A stretch of 64,000 bases of DNA from Morchella semilibera (Eukaryota; Ascomycota; Pezizomycetes; Pezizales; Morchellaceae). Both the position numbers and the translations under genes were made by a program. The stretch lies in NCBI GenBank assembly GCA_009192285.1, contig WBVU01000004.1:620001-684000 (forward strand), given 5' to 3'. The notes below the pieces were generated by a model. The model saw only the letters and a program-made list of their open reading frames with translations. It searched no databases and had not been told where the DNA came from. How positions within the stretch are numbered: the stretch's first letter is position 1; every line of letters starts with the position of its first letter. Below are positions 1 to 12,568 of this stretch, piece after piece.

Positions 1-2538
1 AGGAACGCGTTCCGAGTTCAAATGTGGCTCGAGCCGCGTCAAGAACCTTGGAAGCACAACGTGACATATGTAGGGAATTACTACATGCAGTTGGTACGTA
101 GCCCAGTTGAAGGAAATGAGCGTGGCTGGCATTAATAAGTAACACCCTTACACCCCTCACACGGCCCTAACCACCTCCGAGTTCAGCTCTGTTGCTTGCG
201 CAAACATTTTCATACATTGCTCAGCCACAACCACACTCAATCAGGTACCGGGATGACGTTACTCTTTCGCCGCTCGCTCAACTTTATTCGTACCTCAACC
301 TCCGCTGTATCCCCAGGGCAAAACAATAAAGTTAGTTAACAAGGGACAGGAAAAAGCCAAACACCGCTCATTGTAGGTATATATCTTTGCCCCTCTATCC
401 TCGGCGTGTATAAGAAGCAGCCATGTACTGGGGATTTCAGTTCAAATTAAATTTAGCTAGAAGTTTGTGTATCTCTCACGTCCAGTTCGTCCAGTCCGCC
501 TTCTCCCCATCCTTTTCTCTTTCTTCTTTTCTTTCTGCGTAAGGAAAGGAAAATATCCCCGTTCTCTCTTAAGCTTGCAGATTTTGCCAAGATGCGACTC
601 TATCTCATCCCGATCTCTACACGACGCACGCTCATCTACGGCCAGAGGCTGAATAAAATTACGCACCCCCATCCATCGCTTGCGGATAAGGCGTCAGCGT
701 AGGTTTATGCGAAGAAAATGTAATATTGGGCACCCGCTAACCGTTAACCATCATGTAGACGGGCTGCCAAAGTGTGGTTATCATGGGTATGCGATTTTCT
801 CTCCACTCCCCAGTTCCTTCTCTACACTTTACCCTCAGGAAATTTCATCACTGATGCAATCCCAAAAAAACAGGAAAATGGGAAGGCTAGCTGGCAGCGC
901 TCACTCACGGATGCGGGGAATAGGCTTTTCAACAGGATACCCTATGAAGAATGGTGTGCCGGCCGTATAATTAAAGTTATTACCATTTGGGGTTCTTACT
1001 ATTCGCTCTAGGGGCCTAAAATCAATTCCCCCATTATCAGCACGCCGAAAACAGGACGAGACAGACCTCCAAAGGGTAGAAGTCATATACCCGCCATCGG
1101 TCATCAAAGAGAACAGAATTCCAGAAATAATTAAAACGCTAGCAACGGAGCGCAATGATATTCACCGTAGCCGGTTGATCTGGTCGATAGTTGGGATGCC
1201 CATAGTAGCGCCATTTGCTTTGGTTCCTATTATTCCCAACGTATGCATCCCTAGAGTCGATTGGTGGTATTATGGGACACTGATTTGTGTGCTCATTATA
1301 GATCCCATTCTTCTACCTTCTCTACCGAGGCAAGATTACCTAAAATAAACATAAAGAGAGTGGGGTTTCCGTGTATATTGACGCACCCGTCTAGCATTCT
1401 CCCACTGGAAAGCTCTCAGCGGCGCAAAACACCTTGAGTTCCTTGTTAACCGCCAACTCCTTCAACCTACCCCAGTAACAAAGCTTGACTCACTCTACCG
1501 TAACAAGCTCGAGACAGAGCTCAGAGGGAATATGCTGCTCAAAGATTCAGAAGAGATCATGCTAATCAACTCGAAGGATGCCCAAGAGGTAATATTGGCC
1601 CCACTTAGTTCCTACCTTCTTTTCTGATAACCGCCATAGATCGCAGCATCTATTGAAATTCCAGCGCTAGCTGCCGAGTGTGAACGTGCATGTACACAAG
1701 TGAGAGAGTCACTAAAGACTGCGCTAGAAAAAAAAAACCCAATTGGACGAGGGAAGGAATGTAGATAGGGAGGTCGGTAGCCAATAGGAAGGGTAAAAGG
1801 CGCCTAAAACACAATTAAGCAGCTTTAAATCAATTATGTAAGATAGCTGTGTAGAGGGATAAATGGACGGGCAGATAGATGGAGCCTTGTAATGATATCC
1901 CATGAGGGTTCTAATCAGTTGAAAGGAAGTATAAAGTGGCCTACTTTAGCTGTATGCGGCAAGTCCGGTTGCTGTTTTCTTTCTTTCTTTTTCCCTCAAT
2001 ATATGACGAAATTGTATAATAGGTCTGGGTGTCCGAACAGTGCGCACACTATATGTTTACGCCATAGTTTATACACTTTATGCGGCCATTCTGTACTCGC
2101 AGTCTCGTGGTATCCCCCACAAACGTGAGAAAATTAAAAAGAAAAGAAAAGAGCCAGTAGTTAAACATTTTTAGAGCTGGCCAACACAATATTTTTTGGC
2201 TCGCTGCCTGTTTACACAACGAAGAGACTTGCAAAGATTGGGACTACATATGTGTAGGTAGCGCGTGTACCGTGGTGCTGGGGAGGGCACGTAGCACACA
2301 TCTGCTTATAACACTTAATTTTATCGATATGGTAGGCTCAACATATTCTCATTCTTACACGTACATATGATAACTAAAGCTTTTTTAAAGAAAGGTCTCC
2401 TATATCGCTGTACCCCTCTTATCTTAATACTGGTTTCCAGCCTTGACTTGTTTCAATTCTATGGCATACGGGCGAGAAATCCCTGGTGTTATGTCTCATG
2501 CTGGCAGCACTTAAGTAACAGGTACAAATCCTCTTCTG

Positions 2539-2700
2539 TTATCCCTTAGTCTGCCAGTAAAATGCTGACCCCCCAGAAGAAGCAAATTTTGTGTGGCTTT
2601 GCTAACAGATCCCGCTATCTCCCTTATCAAATAGTAGATCTTCCATACAAATTTAATTCCTCTATTATAGGGGGGTCAGCGTTGACAGACTAAGGGATAA
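2539..2700. mobile_element. MITE with ~31-36 bp terminal inverted repeats
   Basis: The left end (2539-2574) starts TTATCCCTTAGTCTG and runs to a GCTGACCCCCC block. The right end (2670-2700) is its reverse complement with a few differences. The 162-bp unit has no coding capacity. TA dinucleotides lie at both outer edges, as expected for a Tc1/mariner/pogo-type target site, although the exact boundary is ambiguous. Confidence 0.75.
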
Positions 2701-3267
2701 CTCACCAACCCCAGCCTTGCAGGAACAACTCCACATGGAGACCCATTTTGTAGATGATTGTTATAGAAAATGTTGGCTGTTGTGCCGCTGTGTGCGTCTC
2801 CCATCTCAACGCAGCTAAACTACATGCAGTTAGTTAGTGATGTTATGGATGTTCTCTTCTATCGACTACACTCTCTATGACATGTACTTAGGGTGTCAAA
2901 AATCTATGTACTACAGTAGTACATATGCACATTTGATGACTTATCAAATCCTTTTTTGGATCGACCTTTATCATTAAGGTTACATGTATCTAAACTTTAG
3001 GAAGAGCTGGAGCTTATCGGCTATGCGCCCCTCTGGATATGAATACATGTATGTCGATGCGGAAACGTACGGTTTTCTACCACCCAAATATTAATATAGG
3101 TACATGTAGTATGTACGTGATTTTTTTTTTTTTTTAGTAGACCCACTATGTTACTTGTTTTTTGTTTTTTTTTCCCCTCTCCTGCCTATATATCCGGAGG
3201 GTTTATTGGAGCAACTCTGTAGCCACGGATATTTGTCGAGTGATATTATATGATTTCACCGTTAATT

Positions 3268-3337
3268 ATTTAGACATTGGTTATTACTTCATACATGCAT
3301 GCAGCCTTCCGGCTATGGCAACATTTAGACATTGGTT
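3268..3337 (-). repeat. Short insert flanked by 15-bp direct repeats, copy A
   Basis: A 15-bp direct repeat (ATTTAGACATTGGTT at 3268-3282 and 3323-3337) flanks a 40-bp insert. The insert contains the core GCAGCCTTCCGGCTATGG (3301-3318). On the minus strand the core can fold as AGCC-GGAA-GGCT, a stem with a GNRA tetraloop. A second insert with the same core and its own 15-bp flanking repeat lies at 55584-55663. The pattern suggests retroposition of a short structured RNA. Confidence 0.5.
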
Positions 3338-4264
3338 GATTGATAGGAAAGGTTTATCATACCATGAAATTGACTTAATACAACTGAATATACATAAATC
3401 TGTGCGCAACGATGCATGTCCCATCAATCAGCCAACCCCACCAAGCCCGGTTCTGTGATTTACGCGCGAGAAGTTCCTGGTGTTATACGTCTCATGGGAT
3501 ACTAGCTACTATTAGCTATGATCTAGTGACTACGCACATGCGGCTTTGTGCCTAAATTCCCTGAGGCCACTACATTTGATTCTGCTTACCTATAAGAACC
3601 CTTGCCCCACTGGTCTTCCTCTATTTTAGGCGGCCCGGGAATCTTTGTTATTGGTACGTAGAGATATATAGGCTTCCAGTTCTGAGTTAAGTACGTACTT
3701 ACACCGACGAAAACTGACCTGAATACAGGTCCACGCAGGTGAGTAAGAGGCCTGGTTAGATCTCCTGAGATTTGTGTATCCACTATTGCAAGACTGCCAG
3801 CAATTCAGAAATTGGAACCCACGGGGATCCTACTAACCACAATATAGACTAGCTTATCGTCCCCCGATCTCTGCCAAGCCAATTATGCCTCTTTCATACA
3901 TGTAGATATGGTCCACCTTTCACGGAACCACTTAGGGGAGGATCATTTAGAGGATATTACATAGATAATTGGAAGAATTGGGACTGTTGTAGGCCATACT
4001 ATTCGTCATTATTCTCGGCAAGCACTAGCCAGGAGGGTCTCTATGGATTTCCATTACACGGTTTCGTGAGCTATTACGGGCAGTTGCTATACTATACGAT
4101 CGCTATACTATCTTATACCTGGAATAGTAACACAAGTAGAGACAACATATTGATTCACTCCAATAATATTATTGAGATAGATCACACCAGTGCCCATTTC
4201 TTCCAGTGCCAACAGTATTTTGCTTGGCTTTGTTGTTGAGCTAGCCGTACCCTGCATAATGCGG

Positions 4265-4660
4265 TACGCCCATGAGCTGGCTCGAGTTGAGCGCCTATAA
4301 GCTCGTAGGGCTCGAGTTTTAGTGGCAGGCTCTTAAACTAGCTTGATCGAGCCGGTGGTCAATGATCAAAAATCAGGTTATTCTCTCACCTAACCTAGCA
4401 AAAAGGCAGATAGAGGCCTCATTTCGACATGGTAGAATACTCTAAGAGGAGTAAACTATTTAGCTGAGCATTAAGGTAGGTAAAACTACCCTTTTCGCCT
4501 ATTTCATGGCTCTTAGGGCCTAGTAGAACACATGTAATTAAGGCTCAAGCCTAAGCTCGAGCTCAAGGGATCGAAAGGTGCTCAAGCGGGCTCAGGCTCG
4601 CTGAAGGGCGAGGCTCACCCGCAATGAGCCGAAAGCTCGAGCCGGCTCGGCCCATGGACC
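4265..4660. mobile_element. Putative hAT-like MITE with GCTCGAG subterminal repeats
   Basis: The left end (from about 4269, CCATGAGCTGGCTCGAG) and the right end (about 4636-4658) are imperfect inverted repeats. The interior near both ends is crowded with GCTCGAG/CTCGAGC motifs in both orientations. No ORF is present. Repeated subterminal motifs are typical of hAT-type nonautonomous elements, but I could not identify a clear 8-bp target duplication, so the superfamily is inferred. Confidence 0.45.
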
Positions 4661-6098
4661 ACACTAACCCTGCAGAACTTCTCTGCCCCTTTAAGAACCT
4701 AGTATCATACGAGCTAAGTTACTCCAAGCCCATATATTACTGGTCTCTGCTCCTGTAGTATGAATGAAGTCAATAGAGCTTTAGTCTTGGTTGCCTCTTA
4801 CGGGCGGTGGGCTATTTGTGGATGCCAATTTCGTTCAATTCAAACCCACTCGGAACTTCGGAAGGCGAGTGATAACTCATGAGTCGGCCTTTGAAATTTG
4901 TTGTGTTGTTGAGTGACCAGGACCCCAAAAATTTATAGGAAGTGTAGTATAGTCTACACACAGCTAAGAATTTTAAGCCTTAAAGCTGCTTATGTATGGC
5001 AGGCTCAAGGCTCCCCCGCCCTATATGTGGTAAACTATAAAAGTTTGTAAACACGAGTATCCTCAAGTTCTAGCTATATATATATATATATGCAGTTTTT
5101 AGTCTCAGATAAGTATGTACCAAGCTAAGGATATATGATCTACGAGAATAGTTAATTTAGTAATGAGGGTGATCAGCTGCTCGTTTGGTAATCTCAACTT
5201 GTCATTGGTGGCAGTTACTTAATTCAAAGTAAATGATGTATTGCTTTTGGAGAATTGATTAAAGCAACTAAAATTGATGCGCTCCCGCCTACTCAAGTAC
5301 CACAAACAGCCAACCATGCAGGAAAACAAGCTGAATATTAGTACAGTGGTAGGTAATATGTGATGGAACACAGTGATGCCTGTTTTGGCCAAACGCCGCC
5401 AACGATTGGTATATGTACCCTGAGGGCGTTCCATCACTTATTACCTGTCGCTGTACATAATATGATCGATCGGCCTATGGCTATCATGTAGTTCAGTTTT
5501 CATATATCAAATTTCTTATTAATACAACCATCCTGACCGATGTGGTCGCCGGTGAAGCTAGCTGTAATTCTGATTTGTATTTACATATATACATGTGGTT
5601 GCAACTGTTGAATCGTATGAAAGGGATTGGTCAATGATGTCATGGAAGCACGTCGTCCTTCAAATATAGCAACGCCGGTCTCAAGATGTCTTACCGTGTT
5701 ACCAGATGTATCCATGTGCTTATATCCTACATACATGTATTGCTACGCGGTGTTGATAATCGAATAAGGTTGATTGGGTAATACATATCCACAGGTATGA
5801 TAGGTTTAAAGGGTTTGGAGTCAAAACCACATGCACATCAATCTAGCTTCCATGTACGTTTCATAAAATTAATGGACCTCTAGATTACCCGGGCCCATGG
5901 ATTAAGCTACCCTGCATCCAGCCTCAGTCGTAGGGCTCGATGACATCTTTGGTGCCTTTAGCTTTACTGCCTATATACGTATACGTACCGGGGATTCACC
6001 TAAAGTCTGAAGAATCTGATAAGACAGATACCCCTGTTTTACAGCAAAATCTGGAGTTCTTCAGACTTATGCTGAACACCCGGTATTCTTCTCAAGTA

Positions 6099-6276
6099 TA
6101 CAGTCGCAACTCAATATGCCGGATTGCCAAGATTCTAAGGCTTTCGTACGGGATAGCAGATGATCCGGGATAGCAAATTAATTTTGCAGTAATAAGAGTA
6201 AAAATCCCAGAGGATTTCGTACGAGACAGCAAGGGATCCGGGGTATTGAGATCCGGCATATCGAGTTGCGACTGTA
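6099..6276. mobile_element. MITE with 24-bp TIRs and TA flanks
   Basis: The left TIR CAGTCGCAACTCAATATGCC (6101-6120, continuing to 6124) pairs with the right TIR at 6251-6274 with one mismatch over 24 bp. TATA lies immediately outside both ends, consistent with TA target duplication. The CAG...CTG termini plus TA flanks match pogo/Tc1-mariner-type elements. The interior has repeated 'TTTCGTACG(G/A)GA' and 'GATCCGGG' segments but no coding capacity. Confidence 0.8.
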
Positions 6277-7369
6277 TATAGTAATTTTTGCTTATTTTAC
6301 CTGCATGCTTTTCGTAGCTAGGTACGCATCCAAGTGCAATTAACTCCACCAACCAAGGAATGACCCGGCATCGCCATGGCGCCAACTTTCTAACGGCCAG
6401 TTATGGTCTCTAGCTGCGTATGCACCTGTAAAAAAATTCGACCTGGATCCTGGGTTTATGAGCTGGCGATTCTTGGCTCTGACCATGGTAATGGCCAACA
6501 GATTGACGTTCGATGGAATACTCACAGTTCTAACATATTCTAGGTTAAGCATTCAAAGGATAATCTCCGACAGGGTGACTGTATGCAGGGAGGCATTGTA
6601 GAGTAGATAAAGTATTACAGACCGTGGCGAATTATCGACGTTTATCATGGGATGCAGCTCAATCGTGATATTTGTATCATTTCGATCTTACCACGACTGC
6701 AGTATTTTGGTCGGACCTAATTTTCCAACGCGTGCAGGGCCGGAAGGGGAATTGGCCCGAGAATCGACCCAAAATTCTTATTTCAAAGGGTACAACTACA
6801 TTTATTTAGTTGGAACCTAAGGGCGGCTACCATGGCCACACATTAATGAGATCTAGTATCATTCTGGTTGGTTATGGCCTAAGGTTGGACGGCTCCTATA
6901 ATAGCTTGTTACTAGTGACATAACCGACGGTGCACCCTGGTTAAGATAATTCTGTCTACTGATTTCTTTTTTATATGCACCCGGTACACCTCCGTTGATA
7001 GGGACTTAAAAGCAGGACTGGCGTAATTAAAGATAACTCATGCGCCTCGACTATGCTTATAGGGCTTCGGGGCATACCGCCTACAAAATTGACTGAGCAG
7101 TGTGATTCCCATAAAAATTGCAAACCGGGAAGGGTTTGAGTACTGTTGTGGGATGATCTTTTGCATGTAGAATACACTAGACTGATCTTACCGCGGAGTC
7201 TCCATTCTGGTTACGTTTTGTGGTTCTGTGGCCGTGAAGAATGAGGATAGTCAGTTAATGCTACTCTAAGCGGGGGAAGAGGAACTCGGAAGAGTACGGT
7301 CACGTGCGTTGGTTTCTGCGCTGGCGAGTGATCGCTTATGATCTGAATCCATAATGAACATCACTAAGA

Positions 7370-7460
7370 TGTACTATGGGTGTGGGGTAAGTTTGGCGAC
7401 AGTAAGAGCTATTACAACCACGGCCAGTGCCGCCAGACTTACCCCTACACCCGTAGTACA
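7370..7460. mobile_element. Foldback MITE, family F copy 1
   Basis: The 30-bp arms at 7370-7398 and 7431-7460 are near-perfect reverse complements (TGTACTAYGGGTGTRGGGTA...) around a 32-nt loop containing TTACAACCACGGCC. The same arm and loop design recurs at 17076-17169. TA sits just inside the GT/AC edges, so it is probably a Tc1/mariner (Stowaway-like) derivative. Confidence 0.75.
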
Positions 7461-7687
7461 TGTAAGTACTGGAGGTTGGGGGAAAGTACGAAGAATATGA
7501 TAAGAGAGTACGTCTTGTTGTAAAATAGTAGTATTTACCTTATGAGATTCTCGATATTTATGGTGAACACCGAGTAGATACCTACATCTGCATGTTATAA
7601 AGAGGTTCTATGCGCACGCGTCTCGTGGTTCTTTTAATTTCTTAATTTAAAGCATCCGTTCGTTATCGCTCGGCTTTGATCCTACTT

Positions 7688-10600
7688 CTACTCTTTCCCA
7701 TTATATTCACGGCAGGTATCCGCCCAATTCTGACTCTTCCACTGTAAACCCTTTGAACTTTCACTCTCACTAGAGCTGTACTCGTCCCAAGATGCTACCT
7801 GACCCAATTCCGCTAGATGTCTCATAGTCGGGCGCCCGTGTGGGCAATTCCAAGGTTTATCCAATTCGCCCTAGAAAGAATATCCAGTCAGCCCCAACCC
7901 CCCAAAACCATCAAAAAGAAAATTACGTACCATGTGCCGGACAATTTTCTGCATTCCCTTTATTGTAAGCGCTCGGCCTACTTTGGTACTTTTTTTGCAA
8001 GCCCGCATTGCAAACATGCTTCGAACCTTGGAACATCTAACTGAAGAATTCCCTTGATCCTCGTGAATGAGGTGTATAAGCTCTTCCAGGTCTTTGATCC
8101 CAAAAATGGTCTCTTTGCTTAACGGTAGGCTAACCAGCCTACATCTCGCCCCTGTAGGTGCCTCTGGGTCCACTTCAATAATAAAGCCATTCTTTCTAAA
8201 GGTTTCCAGGTGTTCGGTCACGATAACTTCGTCCATCGCCATTAATTCCAGGGTTTTTGGAACAACAAGTCGTTGGTTCTGAACCACAGTCTCTTGTTGC
8301 AACGTTTCGAAATTGTATTTCTCATCAGAGGCGTGTTGGTCAATGATAAAGAGATCGTCTTTTCGGGTTGTGAGAATGAATCCTTTGTTGAACTGCCCTT
8401 TTATTTGCATTTCGAAGAAGTCATTTTTAGAAACCGTCAAATTTAAACGTTCCTCGGCAGATACATCGTCCTCGACCAGAGTAGGGTTAGATGAAAAAGC
8501 GTTTTTGGAGGCAATAGTTGTAGAGGGTTCCCTAAGCGATACCGACTGTATTTTTAGCCGGGCCACTGAAGTCGAGTATTTTTTGAAGATCTTCTTGGTA
8601 GTGTGTGCTGGTGAGCCTTCTAGGATCTCAAAGGATCTCTCTAGGCTCTTCGATGAAGTTTCGGCGACTACATCTTCTGCTTGTTTGAATAGCCTATGTG
8701 CAAGTATTGAGGATTGCTTGAGGGATTCAGATTCATCCATGGAATCGTCGTCCTCTGTGCCTTCATGAGGTTCTACCTCCTCATCCATATGCATCTCCGT
8801 ACCTATGTCCCCTTCACCGTCTGCGATTTCATCACTGCTAATTGCACTGAATTCGATGCCGCGGCTAAATAACGGATCTGAATCCTCTTGTCCGGGAGTA
8901 GATTGCTGACTAGAGCTCCCAAATTTTCCATCCGGATCTTCATCAGTGTACCGGTCCCCATCTAAGGACATCTCGTCCAGCCCCTGAGCCCCCATTTCCT
9001 CCCTAGAGTCCTCACCACCTTCAAACCCTGGCCCGGACCCCCCGGATCGAGTCTGTGTTTTTGGCGCTGCGAATCGGCTTAAAGCTTTGGATGAGAACTT
9101 TGGTTGCCCCAATTTTCCTAACTTTACAAGCGTTGACCCTCCAAGCCCGGATGAACTGAGTTTTCTCCGTTTGCTTGGTGAGCTCGGTGGACTGCTTCCA
9201 GTTGTGACAGGATCTCGATCGCCAATCGTTATAGTAGCTTTGCTCGCTTGTGGTCCCCTGGCGTAATACGATAGCTTTGAGAAAGGACTTGTCATTGCAG
9301 TAGGTATGTAACACGAGCGATTATTTGGGGCGCTTGGTAAACTAGGGAGGGATGCATCATAATCATCGGTTTCCTCATTTGAAATCTCATCTAGTGTTGT
9401 GGTCTTCTCATTATCTTGTATCGTCAATGGCTTAAAATTAGGTTTCCGAAGGCTTGAGGGCAGATCAATGACATATTTTGGCGGCTCTTTGGAATTCCGG
9501 CGGGGGGTAGGGGCGTCTTTAATTTGAGAACGAGGAGTTATCTGCTCATCTAGCACTTCTATGGATTCATGAGCAATATCAGCATGATTTTCAATCATGA
9601 TGGGAGCATTAGCATTTGACTCTTCCGATGACAGTGAATTTGCTGAATCGGGGGGCGGGTCTGGTTGGTTGGGGTTAAGCGGTTTGTAAAATTGCTTTGC
9701 GTTGATTGCATGCTGGGATGTATGGGGTACGGTTTGTTCGTGGTTCGTGAACATTTCCATAAGTGAGTCCTAATTAAGAAGATATTTTAGCACTATCTAA
9801 TGTATTCTCAACAGCTGTGGTACCTTCAGTGATTCCAATAATTCCGTCTGATCATGGAGTAAGATTGACCGCTTATCAGGGGAGACGTTCACGTCGTATG
9901 CATCTGATTCATCTGTGAGGACTTGTATTTCCAAAAATCAGATCGCCAGAAGGAATATACTTGTATCCATATGTATATCAGCAAATATAAATGGGGATTG
10001 TGTAACATTGAAGCTCCTATAAACCTCATTAAAAGCTTTCGATATCTTTAAAAGTCAGTATTTATTAACTATCAACCACCTGTAATTCTACCACATACTT
10101 GAGGGAGAACACAAGGTCTACCGTTGACGAAGAACATCTGTCGATCGGGAGCTTGACGGCCTTCTCCGACTGTAGGGCGTGAGATATGGCCAACTATCTT
10201 AACCCTTTTGGTTCTGAGGGTTCCAGAAATATATGAGAAACAATCATTCAAGCGGAATAACGGTCCATGATAGTGTGACTTACTCTGATCCACCACCTAT
10301 ACGAGTCATGCCAATACCTTTTCTGGTACATTTCATCTCAAATTGTAGATTTAAGACTACCAATGCAGTGAGGGTTTTTGCGCCAAATACATTCGCAATA
10401 TTCTCTCTAGTTGTTGGATTGCCCTTTGTAGCAAACACTGGAGTCTTTCTCCCCTTTGGAGGTTGATTAAAAACGGAAAATTTCACCCCTACATAGATGC
10501 CAGCATATGCTTGTAGTATACCTAGTACTTTGGTATACTCTCTCTTGATATTCCTTTCCAGTTCACTTCTCCTCACGGGTAAAGTTTTGAATATATTCTC

Positions 10601-11179
10601 TACTAGTACTGTAGTACCGCGTTGCGTGGCTGCAACCGAACGGGACTTTAATTTTCCAGAAGCCTCAAACTCAAGACGAGTACCCTTTGGTGCTTCTTCG
10701 GCAGTTGCTGTAGTAATCTGAAGATCCGCAAGAGCACAGAGCGAGGAAAGAGCTTCACCACGGAATCCAAAAGTTGTTACGTTATCAAGGTCGTCATACG
10801 AAGAAAGTTTTGATGTCCAATGTTTTAAAGCTATAGACTCATGGTTGTCGGGAGTGATGCCAAAACCATTATCGACAACTTCAACGGAATCGAGACCATA
10901 ATTCTTGAACCGCACCTCTAACGACTTGTCAGATTATATTGGTTGTCGAGTTACGTATGAGAGCTAGATTCAATCTACCGATAGAAGTTGCACTAGCATC
11001 GAAGCTATTCTCTACTAATTCCTTAACCACTGAGGTTAATCCATCACTAATAACCTGGCCAGACTGTATATGATGAACCTGAAAGGTTGAAACGTGGTCA
11101 GTAAACGCATTTTGACCCACCAGTACTTGGATATGTGGCCACATACAGAATTTTGTTCGATAGGCTTTATAGTAGTCAT
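7688..11179 (-). CDS. PMS1: DNA mismatch repair protein PMS1 (MutL homologue)
   Basis: This is the eukaryotic MutL-alpha subunit, which acts in the nucleus after MutS recognition and nicks DNA. Eight phase-consistent exons run on the minus strand: 11179-11147, 11078-10979, 10917-10284, 10213-10099, 10045-9961, 9912-9824, 9769-7931 and 7870-7688, giving about 1025 aa. The N-terminal GHKL ATPase shows [16 protein letters not shown] and [24 protein letters not shown] segment and NVSPDKR close the N-terminal half. A long low-complexity linker follows. The C-terminal endonuclease motif DQHA-x2-E-x4-E is at about residue 828 ([12 protein letters not shown]), and the last exon encodes the [11 protein letters not shown] zinc-site motif. 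The start (MTTIKP) is in a 33-nt first exon, read through a GTATGT intron into VHHIQSGQV. The metal-binding motifs make it PMS1/PMS2-type rather than MLH1. No break is seen. Confidence 0.96.
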
Positions 11180-11519
11180 CACGCGGTGGGGAATTGTGGG
11201 ATAGTACGCGTTACAATCTTACAGGGCTCGTGGTGACTCTTCTGAGTCCTCCTTTGTTACCCGGCCCTACATGTCCCAGTACTAGTAGTACAGGCACATG
11301 CCATAGTACCTATCACAACACCCCCCCCACATTGAGCTCAAGGTTGTGAATCTTGGGCTGTCATCCGTACGCATGTCTGAGAGGACACATCTCTGTATTC
11401 TCACCGCATCTTAACTGTGCGCTGCCAAAATTATTTAAAGCTAGAGGCTCTCTAGGTAAGCTCTTAACTACTTATATGTACTTGATTTGTTACCTGCGCT
11501 CTTTATATCCTTATTTCTA

Positions 11520-12568
11520 ATGGACTGGTTCAGATTTAAACCAAAAATAAACAGATACCTCAACGAGTTCCCAAAGTCTCCAAGGATGCCAACTATACTG
11601 AATCAGGTCGACATACCTACTCTTCCTCACCTATATCACACCAAACGTATCTCAGTCCATGAGAAAACTCTAGCAACCCCTTCTGCAACTCTCAATGCTA
11701 AAATTGGCTTGATTCGAACCGACATTACCAAGCTCCACCTCCCAAATGGTGCAATTGTCAATGCTGCCAATGAAAGTCTTGCCCCTGGTGGAGGTGTTTG
11801 CGGAGCAATTCATTATGCAGCTGGCCCAGAGCTCGCAGAAGAATGCCGCCGGCTTGATGGATGTAAGACTGGTTATGCAAAGGTAACTAGAGCTTATAGG
11901 CTACCTTGCAGGAAAATCATTCATGCTGTCGGGCCTATATACCGACTAACAAAAGAAACGAATGAGCACGAGACAAAGCTAGCTAGTTGTTATAGTGAGA
12001 CGCTGAAGTTGGCTGTTGGCAATGGCTTAACTGCTGTCGCTTTCTGCGCTTTATCAACAGGAATCTATGGCTATCCTTCGTATGAGGCTGCAGGCACGGC
12101 TATATCCGCTGTCAGGAGGTTCCTCGAATCTGAAGATGGTCGCAAGTTAGAGCTAGTTATCTTCTGCAATTTTGAGAAAAAAGATGAAGATGCTTACTCA
12201 GAGCTTATCTCGTAAGTAACACAGAATCCGAAGGAACATATAATGCTTTTCTAACTTATTGAAGGGTTTACTTCCCACCTGTAGGACCAGAAAAGGAAAT
12301 TGAAAGGAAAGAAGCTATCAACATTGCCGAGCATTCTGGAATAAAGCCTATCGAGTCGATCAATAGCACCCTTCCTGGGTCCATGGAAGCCAAACCCACG
12401 GAGGCCCCTTTCTTGGAGGGAACCCCCAAGGAAGTGGCAGCCCCTCATACAGTGGAGCACTGTTTGAAGCAATCCACCTCAGTGCCTGTGAACTTTATGG
12501 AGAGTGATGGACCAGGTGACTTTGTTCTGATCGATAAGGACGAATACAAAACCCAGGATGAAATCTAA
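11520..12568 (+). CDS. Macrodomain (ADP-ribose-binding/hydrolase) protein
   Basis: Two exons (11520-12211 and 12265-12568) join in phase at ATC-TC|G-GTT and give about 331 aa. The macrodomain spans roughly residues 60-230, with IGLIRTDITKL, IVNAANESLAPGGGVCGAIH (the ADP-ribose-binding loop), a GYAKVTRAY strand, KIIHAVGPIY and the phosphate loop LSTGIYGYP. This pattern matches MACROD/YmdB-type enzymes that remove mono-ADP-ribose from proteins or deacetylate O-acetyl-ADP-ribose; which reaction applies is inferred. The C-terminal ~100 residues are acidic and Pro/Glu-rich, with no domain I recognise. ATG 11520 is the first in-frame ATG; ATG 11586 would remove a basic N-terminus. It is divergent from PMS1, with 340 bp between the starts. 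Confidence 0.9.

Larger units (their letters stand above)
1..7687. other. AT-rich, gene-poor region with repeat debris
   Basis: No open reading frame here resembles a known protein, and none is long. The DNA is AT-rich and holds several miniature inverted-repeat elements (listed separately), a (TA)n run near 5075-5090, homopolymer T near 3121-3136 and 3163-3173, and two copies of a dispersed sequence near 2468-2505 and 3462-3500. Short ORFs of 60-98 codons occur in all frames and look like chance. It may be a relic repeat compartment. A protein-level search against transposase families would be the test. Confidence 0.6.
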
